NCBI GenBank assembly: GCA_004144595.1
Contig: SEEM01000007.1
Span: forward strand, 38,943 to 102,942
Length of the DNA stretch: 64,000 nt
Direction: 5' to 3'
Source of the DNA: Hyphomicrobiales bacterium
GTDB lineage: Bacteria > Pseudomonadota > Alphaproteobacteria > Rhizobiales > Beijerinckiaceae
The position numbers and the translations under genes are program-made. Below the pieces are notes generated by a model. That model was given only the letters and a program-made list of their open reading frames with translations, had not been told where the DNA came from and searched no databases. Positions 9,209 through 18,350 of this stretch are shown piece after piece (the stretch's first letter is position 1; the number at the start of each line of letters is the position of its first letter).

Positions 9209-12200
9209 CTAGCTCGTCGCCGGTCCGTTGGACGGCTCGACATTCACCAGGAACGCCTTGAACTCGGGCGTATCGGTGTTGGCATCGCCGACGAACGGGG
9301 TGAGGCTGTTGGGGCCGAAGCCCTTCTTGGCCGCACCGGTGAAGCCCCAGTGGAGCGGGATTCCGACCACGTGGACGGTCTTGCCGTCGCAGATCAGCGG
9401 CTTGATGCGTTTGGTCACCACGGCTTTGGCATAGACGGCACCGCGGGCGGATGAGACCTTCACCCAGCCGCCCTTCTTGATGTTCTTCTCCGCGGCCAGC
9501 TGTTCGCTGATCTCGACGAAGAACTCCGGCTGCAGCACCGCATTCACCCAGACGTGCTTCGTCCAGAAGTGAAAGTGCTCGGTTAGGCGATAGGAGGTCG
9601 CCGCGTAGGGGAACTTCTCCGAGGTCCCGAGCGCGGCGAGGTCGTCCTTGAAGATACGGGCGACCGGGTTGCCGCGGATCTTGGGGGCCGTGACGTTGGT
9701 GATCGGGCTTTCGAATGGCTCGTAATGGGCCGGGAAGGGGCCATCCCGCATCAGGCCTCGGGCGAACAGGCGGGCCGTTCCCTCGGGGTTCATGATAAAT
9801 GGTCCGACATCGCGCGGCTTGGCGTTCGGCGCGATGTCCGGCACGTCGTAGCCGGTCCAGGCTGTGCCGTTCCACTCGATCAGCTTGCGCTTGGGATCCC
9901 AGGGCTTGCCGTCGATATCGGCCGAGGCGCGATTGTAGAGGATGCGCCGGTTGGCCGGCCAGGAGAAGGCCCAGTTCGAATAGGCGCCGGTATTGCCGGG
10001 GTCGGCCGTATCGCGCCGGGCCATCATGTTGCCCCGCTCGGTCCAGCTGCCCGAATAGATCCAGCAGCCGCAGGCGGTCGAGCCGTCGTCGCGCAACTGG
10101 CCGAAGGTATCGACCTGCTTGCCCTTCTCAAGCACGACCTTGGTCGGGTCGGCCGGATCGGTGACGGTGGAGACGACGTAGCCGTTGAGCTCCCTGGCGA
10201 CCTCGTCGGGCTGCGGGTCCTGAGGATCGCGATAGGGCCAATGCAGGTTGACGATCGGATCGGGGAAGGCGCCGCCTTCCTTCCGATAGAGCTCGCGCAG
10301 GCGCATGTGGATCTGCGCCATGATCCAGGCGTCGGTCTTCGCCTCGCCCGGAGGTTCCTGCCCGGGCCAGTGCCATTGCAGCCAGCGGCCGGAATTGACC
10401 AGCGAGCCCTCGTCCTCGGCGAAGCAGGTCGTCGGCAGTTCGAAGACCTCGGTCTGGATCGCTTCCGGCTTGACGTCGTTATGGACGCCTTCGTCCTTCC
10501 AGAAGCGCGATGTCTCCGTCTGCAACGGGTCCATCACCACCAGGAACTTGAGCTTCGACAGAGATGCCGTGATCTTGCCCCGGTTGGGGGCGGAGAGCAG
10601 CGGATTGAAGCCCTGGCAGAAATAGCCGTTGACCTTGCCCTGATGCATCAGGTCGAAAGTCCGCAGCATGTCGTAGCCGGAGACGTCGAGCTTCGGCAGC
10701 CACTGGTAGGCGAACTCGTTTTCCGCCGTCGCGGCCGGTCCCCACATCGCCTTCAGGAAGCTCACCATGAACTTCCGGTAGTTCTGCCAGTAGCTCATCT
10801 GGTTGGGGCGCAGCGGCTTGAAGCCGCGCGTCGACATGTAGGTCGAGAAATCGACCTCCCTGTCCTTCGGGATCGCCAGATAGCCGGGGATCAGATCCGA
10901 CATCAGGCCGATATCGGTCAATCCCTGGATGTTGGAGTGCCCGCGCAGCGCATTCATGCCGCCGCCGCGCACACCGATATTGCCGAGCAGGAGTTGCAGC
11001 ATCGCCATCGAGCGGATGTTCTGCGAGCCCTTGGAATGCTGCGTCCAGCCGAGCGCGTACATCGACGTCATCGTCTTGTCGCGCGTCGAGCATTCCGCGA
11101 TCATCTTGCAGATCGCGAGATACTTGTCCTTCGGCGTGCCGCAGATGCGCTCGACCATCTCCGGCGTGTAGACGGAGACGTGCTTCTTCAGGAGCTGGTA
11201 GACCGAGCGCGGGTGTTGCAGCGTCTCGTCGATCTGGACGTAGCCGTCCGGCCCGAGCTCGTATTCCCAGGTCGATCGGTCGTAGTCGCGCTTGGCCTCG
11301 TCATAGCCGGTGAAGAGGCCGTCCTCGTAGGAGAATCCCTCCTTCACGATATAGGGCGCGTTGGTGAAGGCGCGCACGTACTCGTGCTGGATCTTGTCGT
11401 TGTCGATGCAGTATTTCATCACCCCGAGCAGGAAGGCGATATCGGTGCCCTGCCGGATCGGCGCATAGAAGTCCGCGACCGAAGCCGAGCGCGTGAAGCG
11501 CGGGTCGACGACGATCAGCTTGGCGCCACGCTGGGCTTTCGCCTCAGTGACCCATTTGAAGCCGCAGGGATGCGCTTCGGCGGCGTTGCCGCCCATGATG
11601 ATGACGAGGTCGGTGTTCTTGATGTCCGTCCAGGAGTTGGTCATCGCACCGCGACCGAATGTTGGGGCCAGACTGGCCACCGTCGGTCCGTGTCAAACGC
11701 GCGCCTGGTTGTCGAACGCCAGTACTCCGAGGCTTCGCATGACCTTGTAGGTCACGAAGGCCGTCTCGTTGGTGGTCGCCGATGCCGCCAGGAAACCCGT
11801 GGTCAGCCAGCGGTTGACCGTGGTGCCGTCCTGGTTCTTGGCGATGAAGTTCTTGTCGCGGTCGTCCTTCATCAGGCGCGCGATGCGATCGAGCGCTTCG
11901 TTCCAGCCGATTTGCTTGAACGCGCGCTCGCCGGGGCCGCGATATTGCGGGTATTTCGTGCGCGTCTCGGCATGGACGAAATCGAGCAGGGCCGACCCCT
12001 TGGGACAGAGCGTGCCGCGATTGGTCGGATGGTCCGGGTCGCCTTCGATATGGATGACCGCCGGGTGGGCGTTCTTGGACTTGTCGCCCAGGCTGTACAT
12101 GATCACGCCGCAGGCGACGGAACAGTACGGGCAGGTGTTTCGTGTTTCCGTGGTGCGCGACAGCTTGAACGGCCGCACGGCTTGGGCAAGTGCCTCTTCG

Positions 12201-12292
12201 GCACCGCCAAACCCAAGCGCGGCGACGGCAGAGCCGGCGACACCCGCACCCGCGGCCTTCAGAAACTGGCGGCGCGAGAGCTCATGCAGCAT
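9209..12292 (-). CDS. fdoG: formate dehydrogenase-O/N alpha subunit, selenoprotein (Sec200)
   Basis: Catalytic molybdopterin-bisMGD subunit that oxidises formate to CO2 on the periplasmic side. It has 1027 residues counting Sec (E. coli FdnG has 1015). The N terminus has a Tat signal ([12 protein letters not shown], cut near ALA), then the [4Fe-4S] motif CPYCSVAC (residues 54-61) with the fourth Cys in TLCPKGS (96). At residue 200 an in-frame TGA (11693-11695) sits in the family motif [16 protein letters not shown], where E. coli has Sec. A conventional ORF caller splits the gene here. ATG 12292 has GGGAGG upstream. A promoter probably lies in 12293-12555. Confidence 0.97.
11664..11680 (-). 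promoter_or_regulatory. SECIS-like hairpin of fdoG
   Basis: Starting 12 nt after the fdoG UGA (11693-11695), the mRNA reads GGTGGCC-AGTCT-GGCCCC, a 4-bp GC stem (plus an outer pair past one mismatch) closing an AGTCT loop. Bacterial SECIS elements lie about 11 nt after the UGA and have a small apical loop with a GGUCU/AGUCU-like sequence bound by SelB. Position, size and loop all match. The call rests on reading the sequence, not on a folding calculation. Confidence 0.8.
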
Positions 12293-12334
12293 CTCAACCT
12301 CCCAGGCGAACGACAAGGCGTTGTTCAATTTGGA

Positions 12335-12363
12335 ATAGTGAAACTCTAGGCAGAAGGCGTCAA
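12335..12363 (-). promoter_or_regulatory. possible sigma-70 promoter of the fdo-sel operon
   Basis: On the minus strand TTGACG (12363-12358) is separated by 17 bp from CACTAT (12340-12335), about 40 bp ahead of the fdoG start codon and its GGGAGG site. The -35 match is good and the -10 is poor. This is the only reasonable candidate I found between dctM and fdoG. I saw no clear FNR or NarL site. Confidence 0.35.
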
Positions 12364-12555
12364 GGCTGCTGCTGGGAGCCCGCATGATCGGCGTCCTAGA
12401 CTTTCGATGTACGATTGGCGGCAGGCCTGAAGGCGGCACGACGGGAGTGCCCGAGCGCTCGCCGCCGTCGCCTTGCAAATGAGTTTCGAGAAAGCAGGGG
12501 CCGCCGGAGCCGCGAATCCCCCGTTTTTGACGCCCGGTTGCGCTCTGGCGATGCC

Positions 12556-13836
12556 TCAGCGCGACATCATCTGCAGCGGCCACATCACGATCTGCGGGAA
12601 GATCACCAGCAGGGTGAGCACGATGAGCTGGGCGACCATGAAGGGCGTCACGCCCTTGATCACGCCCGTCATCGGCACCTTGGCGACGCCGCAGACCACG
12701 TTCAGCACGGTGCCGACCGGCGGCGTCACCAGGCCGATCGCGTTGTTCATGATGAACAGCACGCCGAAATAGACCGGATCGATGCCAGCCTGCTTGACCA
12801 CCGGCATCAGCACCGGGGTCAGGATCAGCACCGTCGGCGTGAAGTCCAGCGCCGTGCCGACGATGAAGACCATCACCATCAGGATGGCCATCAGCAGGAT
12901 CTTGTTCTCCATGAACGGCGCGACCATGTCGGCGACCTGCTGGGGAATATTGGCGGTGGTGATCAGCCAGGCCGAAACGCCGGCCGCGGCAACCAGGAAC
13001 ATGATGACGGCGGTGGTCTCGGCAGCGCGATACATCAAGCCGAACAGCTGGCTCAGCTTGATCTCGCGATAGATGAAGACGCCGACGAAGAGCGAGTAGG
13101 CGGCAGCGATGACCGCCGCCTCGGTCGGGGTGAACCAGCCGACCTTGAGTCCGCCGATGATGACGAGGGGCAGTACGAGGGCCCAGCCGGCATTGCGGGT
13201 TTCGATGAGGCGCTCGGACATCGTCCGCTTGGGTTCGACGCGCGGATTGTCGCGCTTGATGCTCCAGCGCCAGGCCAGCATGATTGCGATGCCCATCATC
13301 ACACCGGGCACGATGCCGGCGATGAACAGCTTGGTGATCGAGACGCCGCCTGTGACGCCGAAGATGATCATGCCGATCGAGGGCGGGATCACCGGCGCGA
13401 TGATGCCGCCGCAGGCGATCAGGCCGCAGGAGCGGTTGATGTCGTAGCCGGCATTGCGCATCAGCGGCACGAGCACGGAGGCGAGCGCTGCCGTATCGGC
13501 GACGGCCGAGCCAGAGAGCGAGGCCATGATGACGGCGGCGATGACCGCGACATAGCCGAGGCCGCCGCGGATATGGCCGATCCAGGCCATCGCCATTGTT
13601 ATGATCCTGCGCGTCATGCCGCCGGCATTCATCAGTTCGCCGGCCAGCATGAAGAAGGGCACCGCGAGCAGCGGGAAGGAATTGGCGCCGTCCCACATGT
13701 TCTGGATGATGATCTGTGGGTCGGAGATGCCCATGTAGAGCATCATGGCGAGGCCGCAGCCGATCAGCGCGAAGGCCACCGGCATGCCCAGCGCCATCAG
13801 GCCGAGCAGCGACGTGATGAAGACGAGGACGATCAC
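12556..13836 (-). CDS. dctM: TRAP transporter large permease (DctM family)
   Basis: Large membrane subunit of a tripartite ATP-independent periplasmic importer, driven by the sodium or proton gradient. It has 426 residues and about 12 hydrophobic helices. Family landmarks include the start MIVLVFITSLLGLMALGMPVA, the PFFMLAGELMNAGG motif, and a C-terminal NNAIGLVTPPVGTVLNVVCG segment. ATG 13836 overlaps the dctQ stop by 4 bp (ATGA). Together with DctQ and two binding proteins it forms one transport operon divergent from a FadR-type regulator. The substrate is probably a sugar acid, inferred from the neighbouring SDR and enolase-family genes. Confidence 0.95.
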   Translation of the reverse strand: MIVLVFITSLLGLMALGMPVAFALIGCGLAMMLYMGISDPQIIIQNMWDGANSFPLLAVPFFMLAGELMNAGGMTRRIITMAMAWIGHIRGGLGYVAVIAAVIMASLSGSAVADTAALASVLVPLMRNAGYDINRSCGLIACGGIIAPVIPPSIGMIIFGVTGGVSITKLFIAGIVPGVMMGIAIMLAWRWSIKRDNPRVEPKRTMSERLIETRNAGWALVLPLVIIGGLKVGWFTPTEAAVIAAAYSLFVGVFIYREIKLSQLFGLMYRAAETTAVIMFLVAAAGVSAWLITTANIPQQVADMVAPFMENKILLMAILMVMVFIVGTALDFTPTVLILTPVLMPVVKQAGIDPVYFGVLFIMNNAIGLVTPPVGTVLNVVCGVAKVPMTGVIKGVTPFMVAQLIVLTLLVIFPQIVMWPLQMMSR

Positions 13837-14402
13837 GGCTTGGCTCCCTGCGCCTTCATGTCGCGCTCGGCTTCGAGGCCCTCGGCCATCCCTTCTTCAT
13901 GCACGTCGATCAACTCGTCGTCGGAGACCTCGCCGCGTGCGAGGCGGATCAGGTTCGACAGGCAGATCAAGGCGATCGCGGCGCCGGTGACGTAGCTTAC
14001 GCCATAGACCCAGATCATGCTGAGCTGTGCGACCGGCGAGGCGTTGCCGGCGATGATGTCATGCTGGAGCCAGGTGCCGTAGAAGATGAACAGCGCGCAG
14101 ATCAGCATGATGACCTGGCTGATCGCCCAGCAGACCTTGCGGCCGAGTACGGGCAGGGCCTGGACCACCATGTCGACGCCGAGATGGCTGCGCCGGTGCA
14201 GGCCGATGATGCCGCCGAGGAAGGTCATCCAGACGAAGGCGAAGCGCGGGATTTCCTCGGACAGGTCGATGCCGGTGTTGAAGAAGATCCGCAGCATCAC
14301 GTTGCCAAAGACCATGACCAGCATGACGGCCATGCAGATCACGAGGATGACCTCGATCAAGCGGTAGAAACCGTCCGTCGCGATCTTGAGGACGCTGGTC
14401 AT
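13833..14402 (-). CDS. dctQ: TRAP transporter small permease (DctQ family)
   Basis: Small membrane subunit of the TRAP importer. It has 189 residues with four hydrophobic helices (for example LIEVILVICMAVMLVMVFGNVML, FAFVWMTFLGGIIGLHRRSHLG, VIMLICALFIFYGTWL and ALICLSNLIRL). The E-E-I-P-R-F segment before helix 2 and the HLGVDMVV segment are typical of DctQ. A charged C-terminal tail of about 35 residues follows. It is coupled to dctM by an ATGA overlap and lies 100 bp downstream of the first binding-protein gene, with a terminator-like hairpin between. Confidence 0.94.
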   Translation of the reverse strand: MTSVLKIATDGFYRLIEVILVICMAVMLVMVFGNVMLRIFFNTGIDLSEEIPRFAFVWMTFLGGIIGLHRRSHLGVDMVVQALPVLGRKVCWAISQVIMLICALFIFYGTWLQHDIIAGNASPVAQLSMIWVYGVSYVTGAAIALICLSNLIRLARGEVSDDELIDVHEEGMAEGLEAERDMKAQGAKP

Positions 14403-14458
14403 CGGTCACCTCGCCGGCAGCATTCGGATGGGATTGCCGGCTCGGCGCCGGTAGTCGG

Positions 14459-14492
14459 AAAAAACGGCAGCCGGCCGCCCAGGTCGGCTGCC
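14459..14492 (-). terminator. intercistronic terminator/attenuator after dctP
   Basis: On the minus strand, immediately after the first binding-protein gene, GGCAGCCG and CGGCTGCC form an 8-bp GC stem with a ~10-nt loop, followed by G and a run of six T. This is a textbook Rho-independent terminator placed between dctP and dctQ. It would let the binding protein be made in excess over the membrane subunits. Confidence 0.75.
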
Positions 14493-14502
14493 ATCGCGTG
14501 CC

Positions 14503-15516
14503 TTACTTGGCGGCGCGGGCCTTTTCGATCTCGGCGACGAAGCCGTTGACGAATTCCTCGCCGATCTGGCCCTTGAACTTGTCGACCACCGGCTGGACCT
14601 TGGCCTGCACCTTGCGCAGGTCATCGGCCGAGACCTGATCCACCGAGACGCCGGCTTCCTTGAACTTGGTGATCACGTCGCGGTCGCCCTCGTCGAGCAG
14701 CTTGCGCTGGAGCAGGCCGGCCTCGGTCGCGGCCTTCTGGACGCCGGCCTTGTCGGCGGCCGAGAGCGAGTCCCAGAACTTCTTGGAGGCGACGAGCGCG
14801 ACCGGCGTATAGACGTGGTTGGTGATGGAGATGTGCTTCTGCACCTCCTGCATCTTGTTCGCCCACATGTGCTGGAGCGGGTTCTCCTGCCCGTCGAGTG
14901 CCTTGACCTCGAGCGCGGTGAACACTTCCGAGAAGGCCATCGGCACGGCGTTGGCGCCGATCGACTTCCAGGTGTCGAGAGCGACCGGGTTGGCCATCAC
15001 GCGCAGCTTCAGGCCGTTGACGTCCTCGGCCGTCTTCACGGCGCGGCGGCTGTTCGAGAGGTTGCGGAAGCCCATGCCGGTCCATGTCAGGCCGACGAGG
15101 CCGCTCGGCTCGATCTTCTCGAAGATCTTCTTGACCGAGGCGCCGTCGAGGACCGCGTAGACCTCCTTCTCGTTCTGGAACAGGAAGGGCAGGTCCCAGA
15201 CCTGGACTTCCTTCACGCGGGTCGAGAGCGGCGCCAGCGTGCCGATATAGAATTCCTGCGTGCCGGCCTGCGTGGCCTGGAGCTGCTTCTCGTCGCTGCC
15301 GAGCATGGCCGAGTGGAACGCTTGGATCTTGACGTTGCCGTTGGTGTAGGTGCCGGCCAGCTCCGCGAACTTGGCGACGGCGGTCGCCTGCGGATGCGTG
15401 TCCGGCATCGCATGGCCGATCTTGGCCTTGACCTCGGCGATGGCCGCCGTCGAGCCCAGCAGCGCCGCAGCCAGCGCGGCGATGAAAGCGAAGCGTGTCG
15501 GATGGGTCTTGGTCAC
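14503..15516 (-). CDS. dctP: TRAP transporter substrate-binding protein DctP (copy 1)
   Basis: Periplasmic solute receptor for the TRAP permease. It has 337 residues from the GTG at 15516 (GGAG about 9 nt upstream). An upstream in-frame ATG would put the signal peptide in the middle of the N terminus. The signal peptide is FAFIAALAAALLGSTAAIA. Typical DctP motifs follow: KIGHAMPDTHPQ, FRNLSNSRR, LKLRVMANPVAL (with the carboxylate-binding Arg) and NAVPMAFSEVFTALE. It is about half identical by eye to the next gene, so the pair is a tandem duplication. A terminator hairpin follows it. Confidence 0.94.
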   Translation of the reverse strand: MTKTHPTRFAFIAALAAALLGSTAAIAEVKAKIGHAMPDTHPQATAVAKFAELAGTYTNGNVKIQAFHSAMLGSDEKQLQATQAGTQEFYIGTLAPLSTRVKEVQVWDLPFLFQNEKEVYAVLDGASVKKIFEKIEPSGLVGLTWTGMGFRNLSNSRRAVKTAEDVNGLKLRVMANPVALDTWKSIGANAVPMAFSEVFTALEVKALDGQENPLQHMWANKMQEVQKHISITNHVYTPVALVASKKFWDSLSAADKAGVQKAATEAGLLQRKLLDEGDRDVITKFKEAGVSVDQVSADDLRKVQAKVQPVVDKFKGQIGEEFVNGFVAEIEKARAAK

Positions 15517-15611
15517 GATACTCGTCTCCGGAACAGTGGCTGCGGGATGTGTCATCGAACGAAGGCAGGCTCAAGCGGCCGGCGGCGTTTTCCACCGGTA
15601 TGCCGGAAAGC

Positions 15612-16622
15612 TTATTTTCGGTGCTTCCTGATCTCGGCGTAGAAGTCGCTGACGAAGGTGGCGCCGATCACTTCGGTATTCTTCTCGATCACAGGCTGGA
15701 TAGCCTTGCGGATGGCGTCGAGTTCTGCCGCGGGCATCTCGGTCGCCGCCATGCCCTTGGCCTTGAGTTCGCCGAGGACTTCGCCTGCCTCGCGCAGTTC
15801 CGCCTCGCGCTGGAAGGTGCGGGTCGTCTCGGCCGCCTTCTGCACGGCGGCCTGCTGCTCCGGCGAGAGCGAGGCCCAGAACTTGCGGGAGGCCATCAGC
15901 GCGACCGGCGTGTAGACGTGGTTGGTGACGGTCAGGTACTTCTGCACCTCGAACATCTTGTTCGCGTACATGTCGACGAAGGGGTGCTCGTAGCCGTCGA
16001 GCGCCTTGGTCTCAAGGGCCGTGTAGACCTCCGTGAAGGCCATCGGCACCGCGTTCATGCCCATGGCATTGAAGCTCGCCAGCGCCATCGGGCTCTGCAT
16101 GACGCGGACCTTGAGGCCCTTCATGTCGGCAAGCGAGGCGATCGGCCGCTTGCTGTTCGAGAGATTGCGGAAGGCACCGCCCGACCAGGTCAGGCCCTGA
16201 AGGCTCATGTCGGCGAGCCCGTCCAGCACGCGCTTGCCGGCGGGGCCGTCGAGCACGGCGGCAGCCTCGGCGTCGGTCGCGAACAGGAACGGGAAATCGA
16301 AGATCTGGAGCTCTTTCTTGCGCGCCGCGATCGGCGAGAGCGCCCCCATGTAGAAATCGATCGTGCCGGCCTGCGTCGCGATCAGCATCTTCTCCTCGGA
16401 GCCGAGCGCGGCATTGGCGAAGACGTCGACCTTTACGCTGCCATTCGTCGCCTTGGCGACTTCCTCGGCGAAGCGGCGCATGGCGGCGGCGCGCGGATGC
16501 GAATCGGCGAAGGAGTGTCCGAGCTTGGCGGTCTTCACGGCCTGCGCGCTTGCGGGCGCAAGGCCTGTGGCGGCGAGGGCCGCTCCGGCAGCGAGCAGCG
16601 TCCGGCGGGTTCCGTTGGTCAT
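15612..16622 (-). CDS. dctP: TRAP transporter substrate-binding protein DctP (copy 2)
   Basis: Second periplasmic TRAP receptor of 336 residues, first gene of the operon. The signal peptide has a double Arg at its start (NGTRRTLLAAGAALAATGLAPASA), so Tat export is possible where copy 1 has a plain Sec signal. Matching motifs to copy 1 are KLGHSFADSHPR, FRNLSNSKR, LKVRVMQSPMAL, NAVPMAFTEVYTALE and VTNHVYTPVAL. It is divergent from the GntR regulator gene, with a palindromic operator candidate in the ~100-bp gap. Two receptors with one permease pair suggests a widened substrate range or recent duplication. Confidence 0.94.
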   Translation of the reverse strand: MTNGTRRTLLAAGAALAATGLAPASAQAVKTAKLGHSFADSHPRAAAMRRFAEEVAKATNGSVKVDVFANAALGSEEKMLIATQAGTIDFYMGALSPIAARKKELQIFDFPFLFATDAEAAAVLDGPAGKRVLDGLADMSLQGLTWSGGAFRNLSNSKRPIASLADMKGLKVRVMQSPMALASFNAMGMNAVPMAFTEVYTALETKALDGYEHPFVDMYANKMFEVQKYLTVTNHVYTPVALMASRKFWASLSPEQQAAVQKAAETTRTFQREAELREAGEVLGELKAKGMAATEMPAAELDAIRKAIQPVIEKNTEVIGATFVSDFYAEIRKHRK

Positions 16623-16703
16623 TGGCGGCCTTCCCTATTCTTGGCGCGTTTTTTCGCTCTGGGGGCGGCGCCGTTGCGGCACCCATAACGCGGTAGAAGT
16701 AAG

Positions 16704-16723
16704 GTTGTCAAACAACTGACAAC
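16704..16723. promoter_or_regulatory. FadR/GntR-type operator between dctP and the regulator
   Basis: A perfect inverted repeat GTTGTCA-AACAAC-TGACAAC (7-bp arms) lies in the divergent gap. Short TTGTCA/TGACAA-type palindromes are typical binding sites of FCD-domain GntR regulators. Its position between the TRAP operon and the regulator gene suggests it controls both, with the regulator as the binding protein. This is inferred from position and symmetry. Confidence 0.65.
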
Positions 16724-16753
16724 GTGACAATGAAGGCCCAGCAGGAACCCGCC

Positions 16754-17518
16754 ATGCAGCTCTCATCCATCGGATCACGGCCCAATCTCGCGAGCGATGC
16801 CGCCACGGCTTTGGCGGGCTCGATCCGCTCTGGTGCCTTGCAGCCCGGCGCGCGGCTGCCCTCCGAGACCGAGCTTGCCCGCCAGCTCGGCGTCAGCCGG
16901 CCGGTGGTGCGCGAGGCGATCGCCTATCTGAAGGCCGATGGCATCGTCGAGAGCCGGCGCGGGCTCGGGCTCTTCGTCAACCAGCAGGATTCATTGCGTT
17001 TGCGTCGCGCCGAGATCGCGGCCTCCGAGCAGTCGATCCTGCAGTTCCTGGAGTTCCGCCTCGGGCTGGAAGTCGAGGCGGCGCAACTGGCTTCGCTGCG
17101 CCATACGCCGGAAGACCTCGCCCGCATGGAAGCGGCCGAGGCCGCGCTCAACGCCGCCGACGATGCGGGTGAGGACAGCTCCGCCCATGATCTCGCGCTC
17201 CACCTCGCCATCGCCACGGCAGCGCATAACCCGCTCTTCCTGACCGTGCTCCAGTTCGTCTCGAGCCCGCTGCTGAACTCGATCCGCAGCATGCGCGACA
17301 AGGATCGCGGCGAGAATTCCAACATCGCGATCCGCCGTGCCGACCATGCCGCTATCCTCGACCGCATCCGCGCCGGGAATCCGGCCGCGGCCGGCGAGGC
17401 GATGCGCAAGCATATCGGCGAATCCTACCGCCGCTACGCCGCCAAGCTCGCCGCGAGCGGCGCGATGCCGGCTCATCCGGCGCTCCAATCCACCCCGAAA
17501 CAGGACGTCCAAGCTTGA
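16754..17518 (+). CDS. GntR-family (FadR/FCD) transcriptional regulator
   Basis: DNA-binding regulator of the adjoining sugar-acid-type cluster. It has 254 residues from ATG 16754, chosen because AGGA lies 8 nt upstream and the palindromic operator abuts the earlier GTG 16724 and ATG 16730. The winged helix spans roughly residues 15-75 (GALQPGARLPSETELARQLG, VSRPVVREAIAYL). The C-terminal all-helical FCD domain carries metal-ligand-type residues (HDLALHLAIATAAHNPLF, ADHAAILDRI, AMRKHIG). It ends overlapping the SDR start (TTGA), so it is the first gene of a regulator-SDR-enolase operon. Confidence 0.92.
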   Translation: MQLSSIGSRPNLASDAATALAGSIRSGALQPGARLPSETELARQLGVSRPVVREAIAYLKADGIVESRRGLGLFVNQQDSLRLRRAEIAASEQSILQFLEFRLGLEVEAAQLASLRHTPEDLARMEAAEAALNAADDAGEDSSAHDLALHLAIATAAHNPLFLTVLQFVSSPLLNSIRSMRDKDRGENSNIAIRRADHAAILDRIRAGNPAAAGEAMRKHIGESYRRYAAKLAASGAMPAHPALQSTPKQDVQA

Positions 17519-18279
17519 CCTCTCCCTTCGATCTCTCGGGGCGCACCGCGCTCGTGACCGGCTCCTCGCGCGGACTCGGCCGCGCCATGGCCGAAGGACT
17601 CGCGGCTGCGGGCGCCAGCATGATCCTCAACGGTGCCGATGCCGGACGGCTCTCCGAGGCCGTCGCGGCGATGAATGCGGCCGGGCACACCGCGCGGGGG
17701 CTCAGCTTCGACGTGACGGACGAGCAGGCCGTCGTGGCCGCCTTCGCCACCCTTGATGCCGAAGGCGTCGCGGTCGACATCCTCGTCAACAATGCCGGCA
17801 TCCAGTTCCGCAAGCCGATGCTGGAGCTCGAGACGGCAGACTGGCGCCGCGTGCTCGACACCAACCTGACCAGCGCCTTCGTGGTCGGCCGCGAGGCTGC
17901 CCGCCGCATGGCCAGGCGCGGCCATGGCAAGGTCATCAATATCGGCTCGCTGACCAGCGAGCTCGCCCGCGCCACCGTCGCGCCCTACACGGTGGCGAAA
18001 GGCGGCATCAAGATGCTGACCAAGGCGATGGCGGCCGAATGGGGCGAGCTCGGCATCCAGGCCAATGCGATCGGCCCCGGCTACATGCTCACCGACATGA
18101 ACCAGGCGCTGATCGAGAACCCGGCCTTCGACGCCTGGGTGAAGGGTCGCACGCCGGCCCGTCGCTGGGGCCGCCCGGACGAGCTTGCCGGCACCTGCGT
18201 CTACCTCGCCTCCTCCGCCTCCGACTACGTCAGCGGCCAGATCATCTATGTCGATGGCGGCATGATCTCGGTGCTTTGA
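17515..18279 (+). CDS. SDR-family oxidoreductase (gluconate 5-dehydrogenase-like)
   Basis: NAD(P)-dependent short-chain dehydrogenase of 254 residues. It shows the cofactor motif TGSSRGLGRA near residue 15, NNAG, the catalytic Ser in NIGSLTSE, and Tyr-Lys in YTVAKGG. The C-terminal NAIGPGYMLTDMN and YVSGQIIYVDGG segments resemble gluconate 5-dehydrogenases (IdnO). The start is TTG 17515, sharing TTGA with the regulator stop. No later in-frame Met would keep the Rossmann motif. With a TRAP importer and an enolase-superfamily dehydratase nearby, oxidation of an imported sugar acid or its keto product is the likely role. The exact substrate is unknown. Confidence 0.9.
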   Translation: MTSPFDLSGRTALVTGSSRGLGRAMAEGLAAAGASMILNGADAGRLSEAVAAMNAAGHTARGLSFDVTDEQAVVAAFATLDAEGVAVDILVNNAGIQFRKPMLELETADWRRVLDTNLTSAFVVGREAARRMARRGHGKVINIGSLTSELARATVAPYTVAKGGIKMLTKAMAAEWGELGIQANAIGPGYMLTDMNQALIENPAFDAWVKGRTPARRWGRPDELAGTCVYLASSASDYVSGQIIYVDGGMISVL

Positions 18280-18350
18280 ACCCGCAAGAGCAACAAGCGG
18301 CGAGGGGCCTTTGGCGCCCGCTCCCGACAGACTGAACAGGACGAAACGCC

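Noticed and set aside
9725..12349. An 874-aa plus-strand frame opposite fdoG
   Set aside because: Arg/Asp/Val/Gly-rich composition without motifs, typical of the antisense of a high-GC gene, while the minus strand encodes FdoG with full family motifs.
11693..13696. A 667-aa frame ending at the fdoG UGA
   Set aside because: The first two thirds are a shadow of dctM and intergenic sequence. Only the last 199 codons are fdoG, beginning at ATG 12292.
12415..13995. A 526-aa His/Asp-rich plus-strand frame
   Set aside because: It lies exactly antisense to dctM and dctQ; its HDHR-type composition is the reverse complement of hydrophobic membrane helices.
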